This document shows, one piece after another, positions 25,371 through 33,619 of a stretch of DNA of 39,936 nucleotides. Made by a program: the position numbers and the translations under genes. How positions within the stretch are numbered: position 1 is the first letter of the stretch; each line of letters opens with the position of its first letter. Source of the stretch: Clostridiales bacterium (lineage in GTDB: Bacteria > Bacillota > Clostridia > Christensenellales > Aristaeellaceae); NCBI GenBank assembly GCA_004556985.1, contig SFFC01000018.1, forward strand, positions 1 through 39,936, in the 5' to 3' direction. The notes beneath the pieces were generated by a model. The model worked only from the letters and a program-made list of their open reading frames with translations, was not told the DNA's origin and made no database searches.

Positions 25371-26285
25371 ATGCAAGCTGATCGACGGCCGGCCAGGCCG
25401 GGGCGTTCGCTGAGCCGAAGAAGGGAAACGCCGCTGGATTATCTGATCTTCATGGGACCGGCGATGATTCTCTTTACCGCGCTGTTCCTGATTCCGCTGG
25501 TCAGCGAGGTGTTCTACTCCTTCACCAACTGGAACGGCATCAATCCGACCTTCAAGATGGTCGGCCTCAAGAACTACAACAAGGCGTTCCGCGACAGCCG
25601 CTACTGGACCTCGCTGATCTTCACGATCAAATTCTCGATCTGCGTGGTGTTTTATTCCAACCTGATCGCGTTCTGCTGGTCGTACATCCTGAGCAAGGAC
25701 ATTCCGCTGCGCAACTTCTGGCGCGCGCTGATCTACGTGCCGCGCATCATCGGCGGCGTCATCCTGGGCTACCTCTGGCGGTTCATCTTCCAGAACGTGT
25801 TCGTGCAGTTTGGCCAGTGGAGCGGCATCAAGTGGTTCTCCCAGGCCTGGTTCACGACGCAGGAGTCCTCCTTCTGGGCGCTGGTCATCGTCATGACCTG
25901 GACGCTGAGCGGCTATCTGATGCTGATCTACTCGGCGGGCTTCACGGCGATTGACGCCACCTACTACGAGGCCGCGACGATCGACGGCGCCTCCAAGTGG
26001 CAGCAGCTGCGCTGCATCACGCTGCCGCTGCTGCGCTCCACGTTTACGCGCTGCCTGTTCATCGCGATCAACTGGGCGATGCTGCTCTACGACACGAACA
26101 TCTCCCTGACGGACGGCAACCCCTTCAGAACCTCCGAGGGCATCACGATGAACATCTACGAGAGCGCCTTCCGCAGCAACCAGATGGCCTACGGCGCAGC
26201 CAAATCGGTGACGTTCATCATCATCCTGGTCATCATCTCCTTTGCCCAGGTGAAGCTGACCTCCAGAAAAGAGGTGGAGCTGTAA
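25371..26285 (+). CDS. ABC transporter permease, sugar type (MalF/UgpA-like)
   Basis: This 304-residue inner-membrane component has about six hydrophobic helices, beginning DYLIFMGPAMILFTALFLIPL. The cytoplasmic EAA loop YYEAATIDGASKWQQLRCITLPLL docks to the ATPase. ATG 25371 is set by AGGAGG nine bases upstream. It shares one base with the next permease (TAATG overlap). The cognate ATPase is not in the window, as is common where one shared MsmK-type ATPase serves several importers. Confidence 0.9.
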   Translation: MQADRRPARPGRSLSRRRETPLDYLIFMGPAMILFTALFLIPLVSEVFYSFTNWNGINPTFKMVGLKNYNKAFRDSRYWTSLIFTIKFSICVVFYSNLIAFCWSYILSKDIPLRNFWRALIYVPRIIGGVILGYLWRFIFQNVFVQFGQWSGIKWFSQAWFTTQESSFWALVIVMTWTLSGYLMLIYSAGFTAIDATYYEAATIDGASKWQQLRCITLPLLRSTFTRCLFIAINWAMLLYDTNISLTDGNPFRTSEGITMNIYESAFRSNQMAYGAAKSVTFIIILVIISFAQVKLTSRKEVEL

Positions 26286-27115
26286 TGAAGACGAGAGACA
26301 GACTCGGAACCCTCGTGCGGGAGATTCTGATCCTGGTGAGCTGCGTCATCGTGATGGTTCCGCTGTATTTCACGGTGCTCAACGCGTTCAAGCCCTATTC
26401 CGAGATCGCGGCGAACATTGCCGCCTGGCCCAAGGCGCCGACCCTGGCGAACTTCGCCAACGCCTGGCGCCGCCTGAACTTCCCCAACGTGCTCAAGAAC
26501 ACGACGGTGATCACCATCCTCTCCGGCCTGGGCTGCGTGGTGATCTCGGGCATGACGGGCTACTGGATCGCCCGGCACTCGAACCGCCTGACCAAGACCT
26601 GGAACCTGCTGTTCCTGTGCGGCATGTGCGTGCCCTTCCAGTGCATCATGATTACGTTCGCCAAGATGATCGGCCTGATGAAGATGGGCAATCACCTGAT
26701 GGGCGTCGTCATCAGCTTCTGGGTGTTCTCGCTGCCCATGAGCCTGTTCCTGGTGACGGGCGCGGTCAAGAACGTGCCCATCGGCATCGAGGAGGCGGCG
26801 ATCATCGACGGCTGCGGCAATCTGCAGCTCTTCTGGCGGATCGTCTTCCCGCTGATCAAGGGCACGATGTTCACCATCGTCTCCCTCAACGTGCTGACCT
26901 ACTGGAACGACTACCTGATGACGCAGTTCATCCTGACCAAGACGGAGAACAGAACGATACAGATCGCGATGCAGTCCCTGTTCAACGAGGCGTTTTTCTC
27001 CTGGGACACGGCCGTCGCCGCGGTGACGCTCTCGATCACGCCGCTGTTCATCTTCTTCGTCATCGCCCAGAAGCAGGTGATCGGCGGCGCGACCGCCGGC
27101 TCCGTCAAGGGCTGA
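26285..27115 (+). CDS. ABC transporter permease, sugar type (MalG/UgpE-like)
   Basis: This 276-residue partner permease has an N-terminal helix ILILVSCVIVMVPLYFTVLNAFK, the EAA loop IEEAAIIDGCGNLQLFWRIVFPLI, and a C-terminal FIFFVIAQKQVIGGATAGSVKG, which is the usual ending of this family. It starts within the stop codon of the first permease and together they form the heteromeric channel. Confidence 0.92.
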   Translation: MKTRDRLGTLVREILILVSCVIVMVPLYFTVLNAFKPYSEIAANIAAWPKAPTLANFANAWRRLNFPNVLKNTTVITILSGLGCVVISGMTGYWIARHSNRLTKTWNLLFLCGMCVPFQCIMITFAKMIGLMKMGNHLMGVVISFWVFSLPMSLFLVTGAVKNVPIGIEEAAIIDGCGNLQLFWRIVFPLIKGTMFTIVSLNVLTYWNDYLMTQFILTKTENRTIQIAMQSLFNEAFFSWDTAVAAVTLSITPLFIFFVIAQKQVIGGATAGSVKG

Positions 27116-27131
27116 TTGCAGGGCTCGATAA

Positions 27132-27174
27132 GCCGGATACCGCCCGGTGTGCGGTCCGCATCGGGGGATCCGGC
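27132..27174 (+). other. Stem-loop between permease and binding-protein genes
   Basis: GCCGGAT (27132-27138) pairs with ATCCGGC (27168-27174), with an inner ACCGC/GCGGT pairing. A hairpin at this place often protects or processes mRNA so that the binding protein is made in excess. No U-run is present. Confidence 0.45.
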
Positions 27175-27218
27175 CTATGAGATAAACGGACACAAGAAAG
27201 AGAAAAGGAGAGACGAAC

Positions 27219-28490
27219 ATGAAGAAACTGATAGCGCTGTTGGTCGCGACGGCCATGATCCTGACGATCGGTTCCGCGATGGCGGAGGGCATCAAGCTGA
27301 CGGTCTGCATGCCGCTGGGCCAGTGGACGGACAACTTTGATGCGCTGATCGACTCCTACATGGAGAAGCATCCGGAGATCGAGACGATCGACGCGACCTT
27401 CCCCAGCTCCGACGTCTACAACGACCTGCTCAAGGCGGATCTGGCCGCCGGCGAGCTGCCCGACATCATCAGCATCTGCTACGGCCGCCTCAACGAGGAG
27501 TGGTTCCAGTACTGTGCGGACCTCACCACGGATTTCCCGGCGTACAGCGATCTGACCACCGCGCAGATTGAGGTCGGCACCGCCGAGGGCTTTGGCTTCA
27601 TCGTCGCGCCCGTCTACGAGGAGGGCACCGGCATCCTCTACAACATGCGTCTGCTGGAGAAGGCCGGCTGGGATCATACGCCGCAAACTCGCGACGAGCT
27701 GGCTCAGCTGTGCGCGGACCTCACGGCTGTCGGCATCAAGCCGTTCATGCATCAGTGGGGCGAGACCTACCTGAACCTGTTCAACTGGGTTGGACCGACC
27801 TGGCTGGGCAACAAGGAGGGTCAGGGCCGCGAGTTCCTGGAGGAGATGCTCGCCGGCAAGGACATGAACCTCGCCGAGGACAAGGAATGGAACGACTTCC
27901 TGGATACCTACGAGATTCTGATCGAGTACGCGCAGGAGGGCGCCATCGCGACGGACAAGTGGACCTGCCGCAACGCCTTCTTCCTGGAGGAGTGCGCGAT
28001 GCTCGTGGGCGAGGGCTCCTGGGAGACGCCCAACATCGCCAACACCAACCCCGAGCTGCTCGACTTCGTCAAGCAGGACGTGCTGCCCGTGTCCAATGAC
28101 CCGAAGGCCAACAACCTGCAGCTGCAGACGATCGGCATCTCCGTGACCAACACGGCCAGCGAGGAGCACATCAAGGCCGCCAAGGAATTCGCCAGCTACA
28201 TCATCGACTCCGAGGATGCCGCGAAGTGGCACCAGGAGCTGATGGGCAGCCCGACCTCCGTCATCACGCTGGAGGTTTCCGAGAATCTGCCCGCGCTGGG
28301 CAAGGACGTCATCGCGCTGATGCAGGAGGGCCGTGCGGCCGAGTCGATGTATCAGTTCATGCCGGCCGTCATCATGACGGATCTGGAGGAGGCCTGGGCC
28401 CGCTACGTCGCGCAGAGCTACAGCCGCGAGGAGTTCACCAAGCGCTACGAGGAGATCTTCAAGGATTACGCCGAGGGCTTCTATGACTGA
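27219..28490 (+). CDS. Extracellular solute-binding protein, family 1 (sugar type)
   Basis: This 423-residue protein starts with a signal peptide (MKKLIALLVATAMILTIGSAMA, predicted cleavage after AMA). It then has the mixed alpha/beta lobes of family 1 binding proteins: DNFDALIDSYMEKHPEIETI near the N-terminus and ELPDIISICYG. No lipobox cysteine follows the signal, unlike most Gram-positive binding proteins, so anchoring is unclear. AAAGGAG lies before ATG 27219. Third gene of the importer operon. The ligand is unknown; aromatic residues are abundant, as in carbohydrate binders. Confidence 0.9.
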   Translation: MKKLIALLVATAMILTIGSAMAEGIKLTVCMPLGQWTDNFDALIDSYMEKHPEIETIDATFPSSDVYNDLLKADLAAGELPDIISICYGRLNEEWFQYCADLTTDFPAYSDLTTAQIEVGTAEGFGFIVAPVYEEGTGILYNMRLLEKAGWDHTPQTRDELAQLCADLTAVGIKPFMHQWGETYLNLFNWVGPTWLGNKEGQGREFLEEMLAGKDMNLAEDKEWNDFLDTYEILIEYAQEGAIATDKWTCRNAFFLEECAMLVGEGSWETPNIANTNPELLDFVKQDVLPVSNDPKANNLQLQTIGISVTNTASEEHIKAAKEFASYIIDSEDAAKWHQELMGSPTSVITLEVSENLPALGKDVIALMQEGRAAESMYQFMPAVIMTDLEEAWARYVAQSYSREEFTKRYEEIFKDYAEGFYD

Positions 28491-28494
28491 TTGT

Positions 28495-28533
28495 GACCGG
28501 TTCTGACGGATTCAGCCGAAGGCTGATCCGGTC
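28495..28533 (+). other. Stem-loop between binding-protein and cupin genes
   Basis: Nested pairs GACCGG/CCGGTC (outer) and TCAGCC-GAA-GGCTGA (inner). No U-run follows, so read-through into the cupin genes is likely, with processing or attenuation possible. Confidence 0.5.
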
Positions 28534-28575
28534 AGGGCGGCGCAAGAACGAGAAAAGAAAGGACGAAATGCAACC

Positions 28576-29331
28576 ATGAACGCTTATGCCTTCTACGAAG
28601 CCGGACACACCGTTCAGTACAACGAGCACGGGGTTGAGGTCTTCGAGCTCCTGCCCGGCACGCATGACGAGGTCAGAGCCTTCAAGTACACCATGAAAGC
28701 GGGCAGCTCTGTCACGCCCGAGCTGTACAAGGACAGCAGCGTGCTCTACGTGTTCGGCCATGTGCATGGCGGCGTAGGCATCCTCCGGGATGAGCACAGG
28801 GTGTACGATCTGGATACCGTTTGCTTCTATGCGCCCAACTACGAGCACGAGGCCTACACCATCACGGCGGTGACCGACTTTGAATTCGTGCAGGTCGTGG
28901 CGCACATGGATTCCCACGACTGGGCCTGTGCCGGGGATACGCAGCTGTCGCTGCCGTTCTTCCGCACGGAGGCGCAGTGCGACCGCTACGATCAGGACTG
29001 CAAGACGCCGGGAACGATTTCCAGGACGGTGCTCTTTGGCGAGTTTGACCGCCTGGGCCGCCTGACCTGCGGCATCTGCGAAGCGGTGGACTGCGGCGGA
29101 ACGATCGAGAAGGGCCATCCCGAGGTTCATCAGTGGAATTACGCGCTGGAGGGCGCGAATTACTGGATGAACGTGGGCAGCGGCGATGTCGAGAACATCG
29201 AGCACTATGACCGCGTGGAGGGCGATTGGGACTTCATCCCCGCCGGCCCGGATCATACGCTGTACGCGGAGATGGGGCAGAAGGTGCATTACTGCTGGGT
29301 GGAGTTCAACACCCACAAGCGGGGCGAGTAA
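28576..29331 (+). CDS. Double-cupin protein A
   Basis: This 251-residue soluble protein is made of two cupin barrels. The second barrel has a metal-site pattern: EKGHPEVHQWNY (His181, Glu183, His185) and FIPAGPDH (His227). The first barrel (about 30-115) lacks most of these ligands but keeps GHVHGG near residue 61. It is a close paralogue of the next gene (shared GHPEVHQWNY and the DCK/SCK-x-PGT stretch). It belongs with the ABC operon by orientation and spacing (85 bp). Bicupins of this size include ureidoglycine aminohydrolase, KduI-like isomerases and lyases; the reaction here is not determined. Confidence 0.7.
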   Translation: MNAYAFYEAGHTVQYNEHGVEVFELLPGTHDEVRAFKYTMKAGSSVTPELYKDSSVLYVFGHVHGGVGILRDEHRVYDLDTVCFYAPNYEHEAYTITAVTDFEFVQVVAHMDSHDWACAGDTQLSLPFFRTEAQCDRYDQDCKTPGTISRTVLFGEFDRLGRLTCGICEAVDCGGTIEKGHPEVHQWNYALEGANYWMNVGSGDVENIEHYDRVEGDWDFIPAGPDHTLYAEMGQKVHYCWVEFNTHKRGE

Positions 29332-29346
29332 GGAGGCAGAGCGACC

Positions 29347-30156
29347 ATGGGATATCAGTATGTCTGCAGGGCGGACGAGGAGAAGACGTTTGTAAACGGC
29401 TATGCTCAGACCGAGATGCCGCTTGACCGGGACTTCCCGGACATTCAGCACTATGGAATCAAGTTCTATCGCTGCAACCTGAAGGCAGGGGCGACCGTCG
29501 CGCCGCCGCTGCTCAGGGACACCATCGTCCTGCTGATCTTCAACGGCAGCCAGGCCTACATCCACTACGGGCCGGAGATCTTCCGCGTGACGGAGCTCTC
29601 CTTCTTCATCCCGGATTTCGACAAGCAGGCGTATACCGTCGGCGCGATCGAGGATACGGAGTTCATCATGGGCGTGTTCCCGATGAACGACTGGGATAAG
29701 AAGAACTACCTGCACTGGCACAAGCATCTGCCGTTCTTCAAGCCCTACACCGAGGCGGTGGAATACGGCCAGAGCTGCAAGCTGCCCGGCACACATTCCT
29801 GGACGATCCTGCAGGGCATGATGCTTGGCCACGTGACGGTGGGCGTCGTCCGGGCGACGGGCGCGGGCACCGACGAAAAGGGCCATCCCGAGGTGCATCA
29901 GTGGAACTACTGCCTGCCGGGCTGCGATTTCACGCTGGACGTGGAGGGAGAGACGGCCGAGCAGAAGCCGGGCGACTTCTCCTTCATCTACGCCGGCAAG
30001 GACCACAAGCTGCTCGCCAAGCCTGGCAAGGAGGTCTTCTACGTCTGGGTTGAGTATTACAGCGAGGACGATCTGACGGTCTACAACAAGGCCAGCGTCA
30101 CGAACCGTTCTGTCAAGGAAGCTTACGAGGAGATCATGGCTGCCAAGGCCAAATAA
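29347..30156 (+). CDS. Double-cupin protein B, paralogue of A
   Basis: This 269-residue protein lies 15 bases after cupin A with AAGGAGG in the gap, so the two are co-translated. The second barrel carries EKGHPEVHQWNY (His180, Glu182, His184) and FIYAGKDH (His220). The first barrel again lacks obvious ligands. A C-terminal helix of about 25 residues (ASVTNRSVKEAYEEIMAAKAK) is absent from A. Tandem, diverged copies suggest a hetero-oligomer or two consecutive steps on the imported solute. Function is not assigned. Confidence 0.7.
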   Translation: MGYQYVCRADEEKTFVNGYAQTEMPLDRDFPDIQHYGIKFYRCNLKAGATVAPPLLRDTIVLLIFNGSQAYIHYGPEIFRVTELSFFIPDFDKQAYTVGAIEDTEFIMGVFPMNDWDKKNYLHWHKHLPFFKPYTEAVEYGQSCKLPGTHSWTILQGMMLGHVTVGVVRATGAGTDEKGHPEVHQWNYCLPGCDFTLDVEGETAEQKPGDFSFIYAGKDHKLLAKPGKEVFYVWVEYYSEDDLTVYNKASVTNRSVKEAYEEIMAAKAK

Positions 30157-30173
30157 TCTGTCGACAACGGGGA

Positions 30174-30213
30174 AGCGGGCCGCAGCGGAGGGCATTTTGC
30201 TGCGGCCCGCTTT
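30174..30213 (+). terminator. Terminator of the importer-cupin operon
   Basis: A perfect 13-bp stem AGCGGGCCGCAGC/GCTGCGGCCCGCT (30174-30186, 30199-30211) followed by TTTAG. The next gene starts only 10 bases on, so it may depend on read-through. Confidence 0.7.
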
Positions 30214-30222
30214 AGTGAGGCA

Positions 30223-31107
30223 ATGAGCGGATACTTCTTTGTGTTTTTCTCGGCGGTTCTCTATGGGATTGAACCGACCGTGCTCGAGATGGCGGTGGAG
30301 CGGGGCATACCCGTCGAGACTGCGTCCTTGATGATGTCCGTGCTGATGATCGCCGGCTTTGGCGCGGTGGGGCTCGCGTCCAGGGCGCGCCTGCGCGTGA
30401 CGCGCGGTCAACTGGGCAGGCTTCTGTTGCTGGGCATGCTCTCCGCGGGCACGAGCATCCTGCTGGCCTCGTCGTATGCGTATATCCCGGTGGGCTGCGC
30501 GACGGTGATCCATTTTCTGTATCCGACGCTGACCTGCCTGGTCATGCTCATCTTCTTCGGCGCGCGGCTGACGGTGCTGCGGGTGCTGGCGATGGTCTTC
30601 TCGCTCGCGGGGCTTGTGCTGGTCACGGGCGGCGTGAGGAAGGGCTCGCCGGTGGGCGTTCTGCTGGCGCTGTGCTCGAGCTTCACGTTTGCGGGCTATA
30701 CGGTGCTGACCGACCGCTTCAGCAGCCTCGGCGCGCTGCCCACGACGGTGCGCATGCTCTACATCAACGTGGGCTGCCTGATCATGTCCGGGACAGCGCT
30801 GCTGCTCAATCCGCAGCCGGCGTCGTTCAGCGGCGAATCGGCGCTGTTGCTCCTGGCTGCGACGGCGATGATCGCGGGCGCGATGACCTGCTTTGTCCGG
30901 GGCATTGATCGGATCGGCGCGACCTCGGCGGCGTTTTTCAGCCTGTTTGAGCCGCTGACGAGCATGGTCGTCAGTACGGTGGTCTATCATTACAGCTTGG
31001 GCCCGGGAACCCTGCTGGGCTGCTGTCTGGTGCTGGCGGCAGTGCTCTTTGTCGCGCTTTCGGACAGGGAGGAACAACGCAGGCAGCCTGAGCACAGGCC
31101 GGCATGA
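30223..31107 (+). CDS. EamA/DMT-family transporter
   Basis: This 294-residue protein has ten hydrophobic helices in two EamA repeats (about 1-140 and 145-285). Features include SSYAYIPVGCATVIHFLYPTLTCL at the end of repeat 1 and GATSAAFFSLFEPLTSMV in repeat 2. These carriers export or import metabolites; the substrate is unknown. The ribosome site (GTGAGG two bases upstream) is poor, and the gene sits against a terminator. The MATE gene follows in 16 bases. Confidence 0.85.
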   Translation: MSGYFFVFFSAVLYGIEPTVLEMAVERGIPVETASLMMSVLMIAGFGAVGLASRARLRVTRGQLGRLLLLGMLSAGTSILLASSYAYIPVGCATVIHFLYPTLTCLVMLIFFGARLTVLRVLAMVFSLAGLVLVTGGVRKGSPVGVLLALCSSFTFAGYTVLTDRFSSLGALPTTVRMLYINVGCLIMSGTALLLNPQPASFSGESALLLLAATAMIAGAMTCFVRGIDRIGATSAAFFSLFEPLTSMVVSTVVYHYSLGPGTLLGCCLVLAAVLFVALSDREEQRRQPEHRPA

Positions 31108-31123
31108 AGAGGGGGCGCACGCA

Positions 31124-32482
31124 ATGGCAGAGAAGAGAATGGATCTGACGCGCGGACAGCCGGTTGCCGGCATTCTGCGGTTTTCCGGGCCGCTGGTGCT
31201 GGGCAATCTGTTTCAGCAGCTGTACAGCATTGTGGATGCGGTGATCATCGGCCAGCGCTGCGGCGTGGAGGCGCTGGCGGCCGTGAGCTGCACGAGTTGG
31301 GTCTGCTGGATGGTCAATGCGCTGTGCAGAGACAGCGGCAACACGTTCGGCATCATGGGCTCCATCCGTGCCGGCCAGCGTGACGAGGGGACGTTCCGCC
31401 GGATCGTCGCGCAGGCCCTCCTCTACGGGCTGCTGGTCGCGGCGGCGGTCACGGCGCTGTCTGTGCTGGCGCTGGATGGGATCGTTTCGGTTCTGCGGAT
31501 CCCGGAGAACATTGCGCAGGCGGCACGCACCTATCTGCTGATCTATCTGCTGTGCATCCCACCGATGCTGGCATTCAACCTGGCGTCGTCGCTGCTGCGC
31601 TCCATCGGCAACAGCGCCGTGACGATGACGGCCATGACGGCGTCGACCGCAGCCAATATTGCGCTGGATCTGCTGTTTGTCGTCGGCTTTGGCTGGGGCG
31701 TCACGGGCGCTGCGCTGGCGACGCTGCTGTCGATCATGCTCTCGGCGGTGATCGCGCTGTACGCCTGCATGCAAAGCGGTCTGTTTCGCCTTCGCCGCGC
31801 GCAGCTCAGGCCGGACTGGGCGCTGCTGCGGGAGGCGATGGGCCTGCTGCTGCCCATGCTGTTCAACAGCGCGATCATCGCCGCGGGCGGCATGGTGGTG
31901 CTCAGCCGCTGCAACATGCTGGGCTCCTCCTTCACGGCAGGACGCTCGGCCGAGGGGAAGATCTTCAGCCTGCTGGAGGCGGTCATCATAGCGCTGCAGA
32001 CGGGTGTGAGCGTCTTCGTCGGGCAGAACCTGGGCGCAGGACAGATTGAGCGGATCATCCGGGGCCTGCATCAGAGCCTGGCGGTGATCATGGGCATCTT
32101 CCTGCTGATGGCGGCCGGCGTGCTCGTGTTCCTCAATCCGATTCTCAACCTCTTCCTCTCCCGCCAGGATCCGGCGAGCTACGCGGAGGCCTTCTGCGTC
32201 GGGCAGCAGGCGATGCGCTGCATCCTCGCCGGCATGATCGTCATGACGCCCATGTACATCTACCGCGTGACCATTCAGACGCTGGGACACGCGCAGGTTG
32301 CGGCAATCGCGGGCGTGGGGCAGATGATCATCCGCATTCTGACGATCACCGTCGGCCCGTCGCTCATCGGCATCTACGCCTATTACATCACGGACTGCAT
32401 GGCCTGGGCGATCTCGCTGCCGATCGTCTCGATTCCATGCTATCGCGTGCTGGAGAGGCTGCGGCGCGGGACAAAGGGCTGA
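31124..32482 (+). CDS. MATE-family efflux transporter
   Basis: This 452-residue protein has twelve hydrophobic helices in two halves. The N-terminus reads DLTRGQPVAGILRFSGPLVLGNLFQQLYSIVDAVIIGQ, the classic MATE opening. The second half has VFVGQNLGAGQIERI, the paired motif. It exports drugs or metabolites by Na+ or H+ antiport. ATG 31124 is preceded by a purine-rich GAGGGGG. It is probably co-transcribed with the EamA gene and ends at a terminator. Confidence 0.88.
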   Translation: MAEKRMDLTRGQPVAGILRFSGPLVLGNLFQQLYSIVDAVIIGQRCGVEALAAVSCTSWVCWMVNALCRDSGNTFGIMGSIRAGQRDEGTFRRIVAQALLYGLLVAAAVTALSVLALDGIVSVLRIPENIAQAARTYLLIYLLCIPPMLAFNLASSLLRSIGNSAVTMTAMTASTAANIALDLLFVVGFGWGVTGAALATLLSIMLSAVIALYACMQSGLFRLRRAQLRPDWALLREAMGLLLPMLFNSAIIAAGGMVVLSRCNMLGSSFTAGRSAEGKIFSLLEAVIIALQTGVSVFVGQNLGAGQIERIIRGLHQSLAVIMGIFLLMAAGVLVFLNPILNLFLSRQDPASYAEAFCVGQQAMRCILAGMIVMTPMYIYRVTIQTLGHAQVAAIAGVGQMIIRILTITVGPSLIGIYAYYITDCMAWAISLPIVSIPCYRVLERLRRGTKG

Positions 32483-32489
32483 AAAGAAG

Positions 32490-32545
32490 AAAAAGCCCCA
32501 TACGCGGGCCCGGTTTGACGGGGGCCCGGCGTATGGGGCTTTTTA
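32490..32545. terminator. Bidirectional terminator after the MATE gene
   Basis: Long arms AAAAGCCCCATACGC (32491-32505) and GCGTATGGGGCTTTT (32530-32544), with an inner GGGCCC/GGGCCC pairing. A and T runs on the outer sides give termination in both directions. Confidence 0.92.
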
Positions 32546-32576
32546 TATGCCCGGATTGGGCAGGAAAAGGGGATCG

Positions 32577-32846
32577 GTCCTCGGCGCCGTCGAAGAGGAT
32601 GACGGTCTTCTTGACGGAGGGATCGGGATGGAGGATGTTCTCAAAGACCTTGTCGATCTCGCTGAACTTGACGAACGTGGTCGCCAGGCCCTCCATACGG
32701 TACTGGCCCGCGGCCATCTTCTCGGAGGTGGGGATCCACTGGTTGAGGCTCATGCGCGTGCCGATGATGTCGAGCTCGCGGCCGTTGATCATCTGCTGGG
32801 TGATCTTCTCGGGGACGGTGCAGAAGCCCATCACCGCCTTGCGAAA
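32577..32846 (-). pseudogene. 3' remnant of a zinc-type (MDR) sugar/polyol dehydrogenase
   Basis: About 88 residues match the C-terminal part of medium-chain dehydrogenases: KAVMGFCTV, a helix, ELDIIGTRMSLNQW, GLATTFVKFSEIDKVFENI and KKTVILFDGAED. The nucleotide-binding and zinc-ligand parts are missing. The original stop is also lost, so the frame runs on through the terminator to 32388. The upstream break lies at about 32846, right beside the promoter of the next gene. It is a decayed or truncated gene; which MDR enzyme it was cannot be told. Confidence 0.7.
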
Positions 32847-32849
32847 TGA

Positions 32850-32878
32850 TTGACAATCGGGGAACGCCGGATTATGAT
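32850..32878 (+). promoter_or_regulatory. Promoter of the LytTR/GHKL system
   Basis: TTGACA (32850-32855), exactly 17 bp and TATGAT (32873-32878). It begins within a few bases of the broken end of the dehydrogenase remnant. Confidence 0.85.
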
Positions 32879-32914
32879 ACAGGAAGAGGATTCTGTCGCC
32901 AAAGGAGGACTCCC

Positions 32915-33619
32915 ATGATCCGGATTATGGTCATCGACGATGAAATAGAGGAAGCGCTTGGCATCCGGGAGATGGTGCGCCATGCGCTGGAGCAGCGGCA
33001 TGAGCCGGCGGAGATTTCCGTGCATCAGGACGCGCAGGCGTTTCTTGACGCGTATGCGGCAGGGCAGAGCGACGTCATCCTGCTGGACATTCAGATGCCG
33101 CGGATGGATGGCATGACCTGCGCGGAGCGGATTCGCGAGCGCGACGCCTCCGTCATCCTGATCTTCATCACCAGCATGATCCAGTATGCCGTGCAGGGGT
33201 ATCGCGTGGAGGCGATGGACTACATCGTCAAGCCCGTGACGCCTGCGCTGCTGGAGCACAGCCTGAGCCGGGCCCTGAAGCGCCTGGGCAGGCGCAAGAC
33301 CCTCATCGTCCGCGCGGACGACGGCATGCGCAGCCTGGAGGCGGACGAGCTGCTCTACGCGGAGGCGCTCAACCACCGCGTCATTCTGCACACGGCAGAC
33401 GGGGAGATCCGCTGCACGCAGACGCTCGCCTCGATCGAGGCGCAGCTGGAGGGCTACGGCTTCTTCCGCTGCCACGCGGCATTCCTGATCAACATGAAGC
33501 GGGTACAGCATATCGACGGGAACGACCTGTACATGGCCGGAAAGGCCATCCCGATCAGCAAGCACAGGCGCAGGGCGTTTCTGCAGGAGCTGACCGCTTA
33601 CTGGGGGGAGACGATATGA
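32915..33619 (+). CDS. Response regulator with LytTR DNA-binding domain
   Basis: This 234-residue regulator has a receiver domain with DDE (8-10), phospho-acceptor Asp58 (ILLDIQMPRMDG) and a YIVKPV lysine. The LytTR output domain (about 130-230) includes LYAEALNHRVILHT, FFRCHAAFLINMKRV and PISKHRRRAFLQEL. AAAGGAGG six bases upstream fixes ATG 32915. It overlaps the kinase gene by four bases. AgrA-type regulators bind paired 9-bp repeats; none was picked out by eye here. Confidence 0.92.
   Translation: MIRIMVIDDEIEEALGIREMVRHALEQRHEPAEISVHQDAQAFLDAYAAGQSDVILLDIQMPRMDGMTCAERIRERDASVILIFITSMIQYAVQGYRVEAMDYIVKPVTPALLEHSLSRALKRLGRRKTLIVRADDGMRSLEADELLYAEALNHRVILHTADGEIRCTQTLASIEAQLEGYGFFRCHAAFLINMKRVQHIDGNDLYMAGKAIPISKHRRRAFLQELTAYWGETI

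Noticed and set aside
28576..30156. Assigning the cupins as KduI or ureidoglycine aminohydrolase
   Set aside because: Only generic cupin metal-site motifs are visible; neither family-specific residues nor pathway neighbours support a precise name.
28459..31206. A 915-codon open frame on the minus strand opposite the cupin and EamA genes
   Set aside because: It spans several real genes and their terminator and has no recognisable domain; a GC-driven antisense frame.
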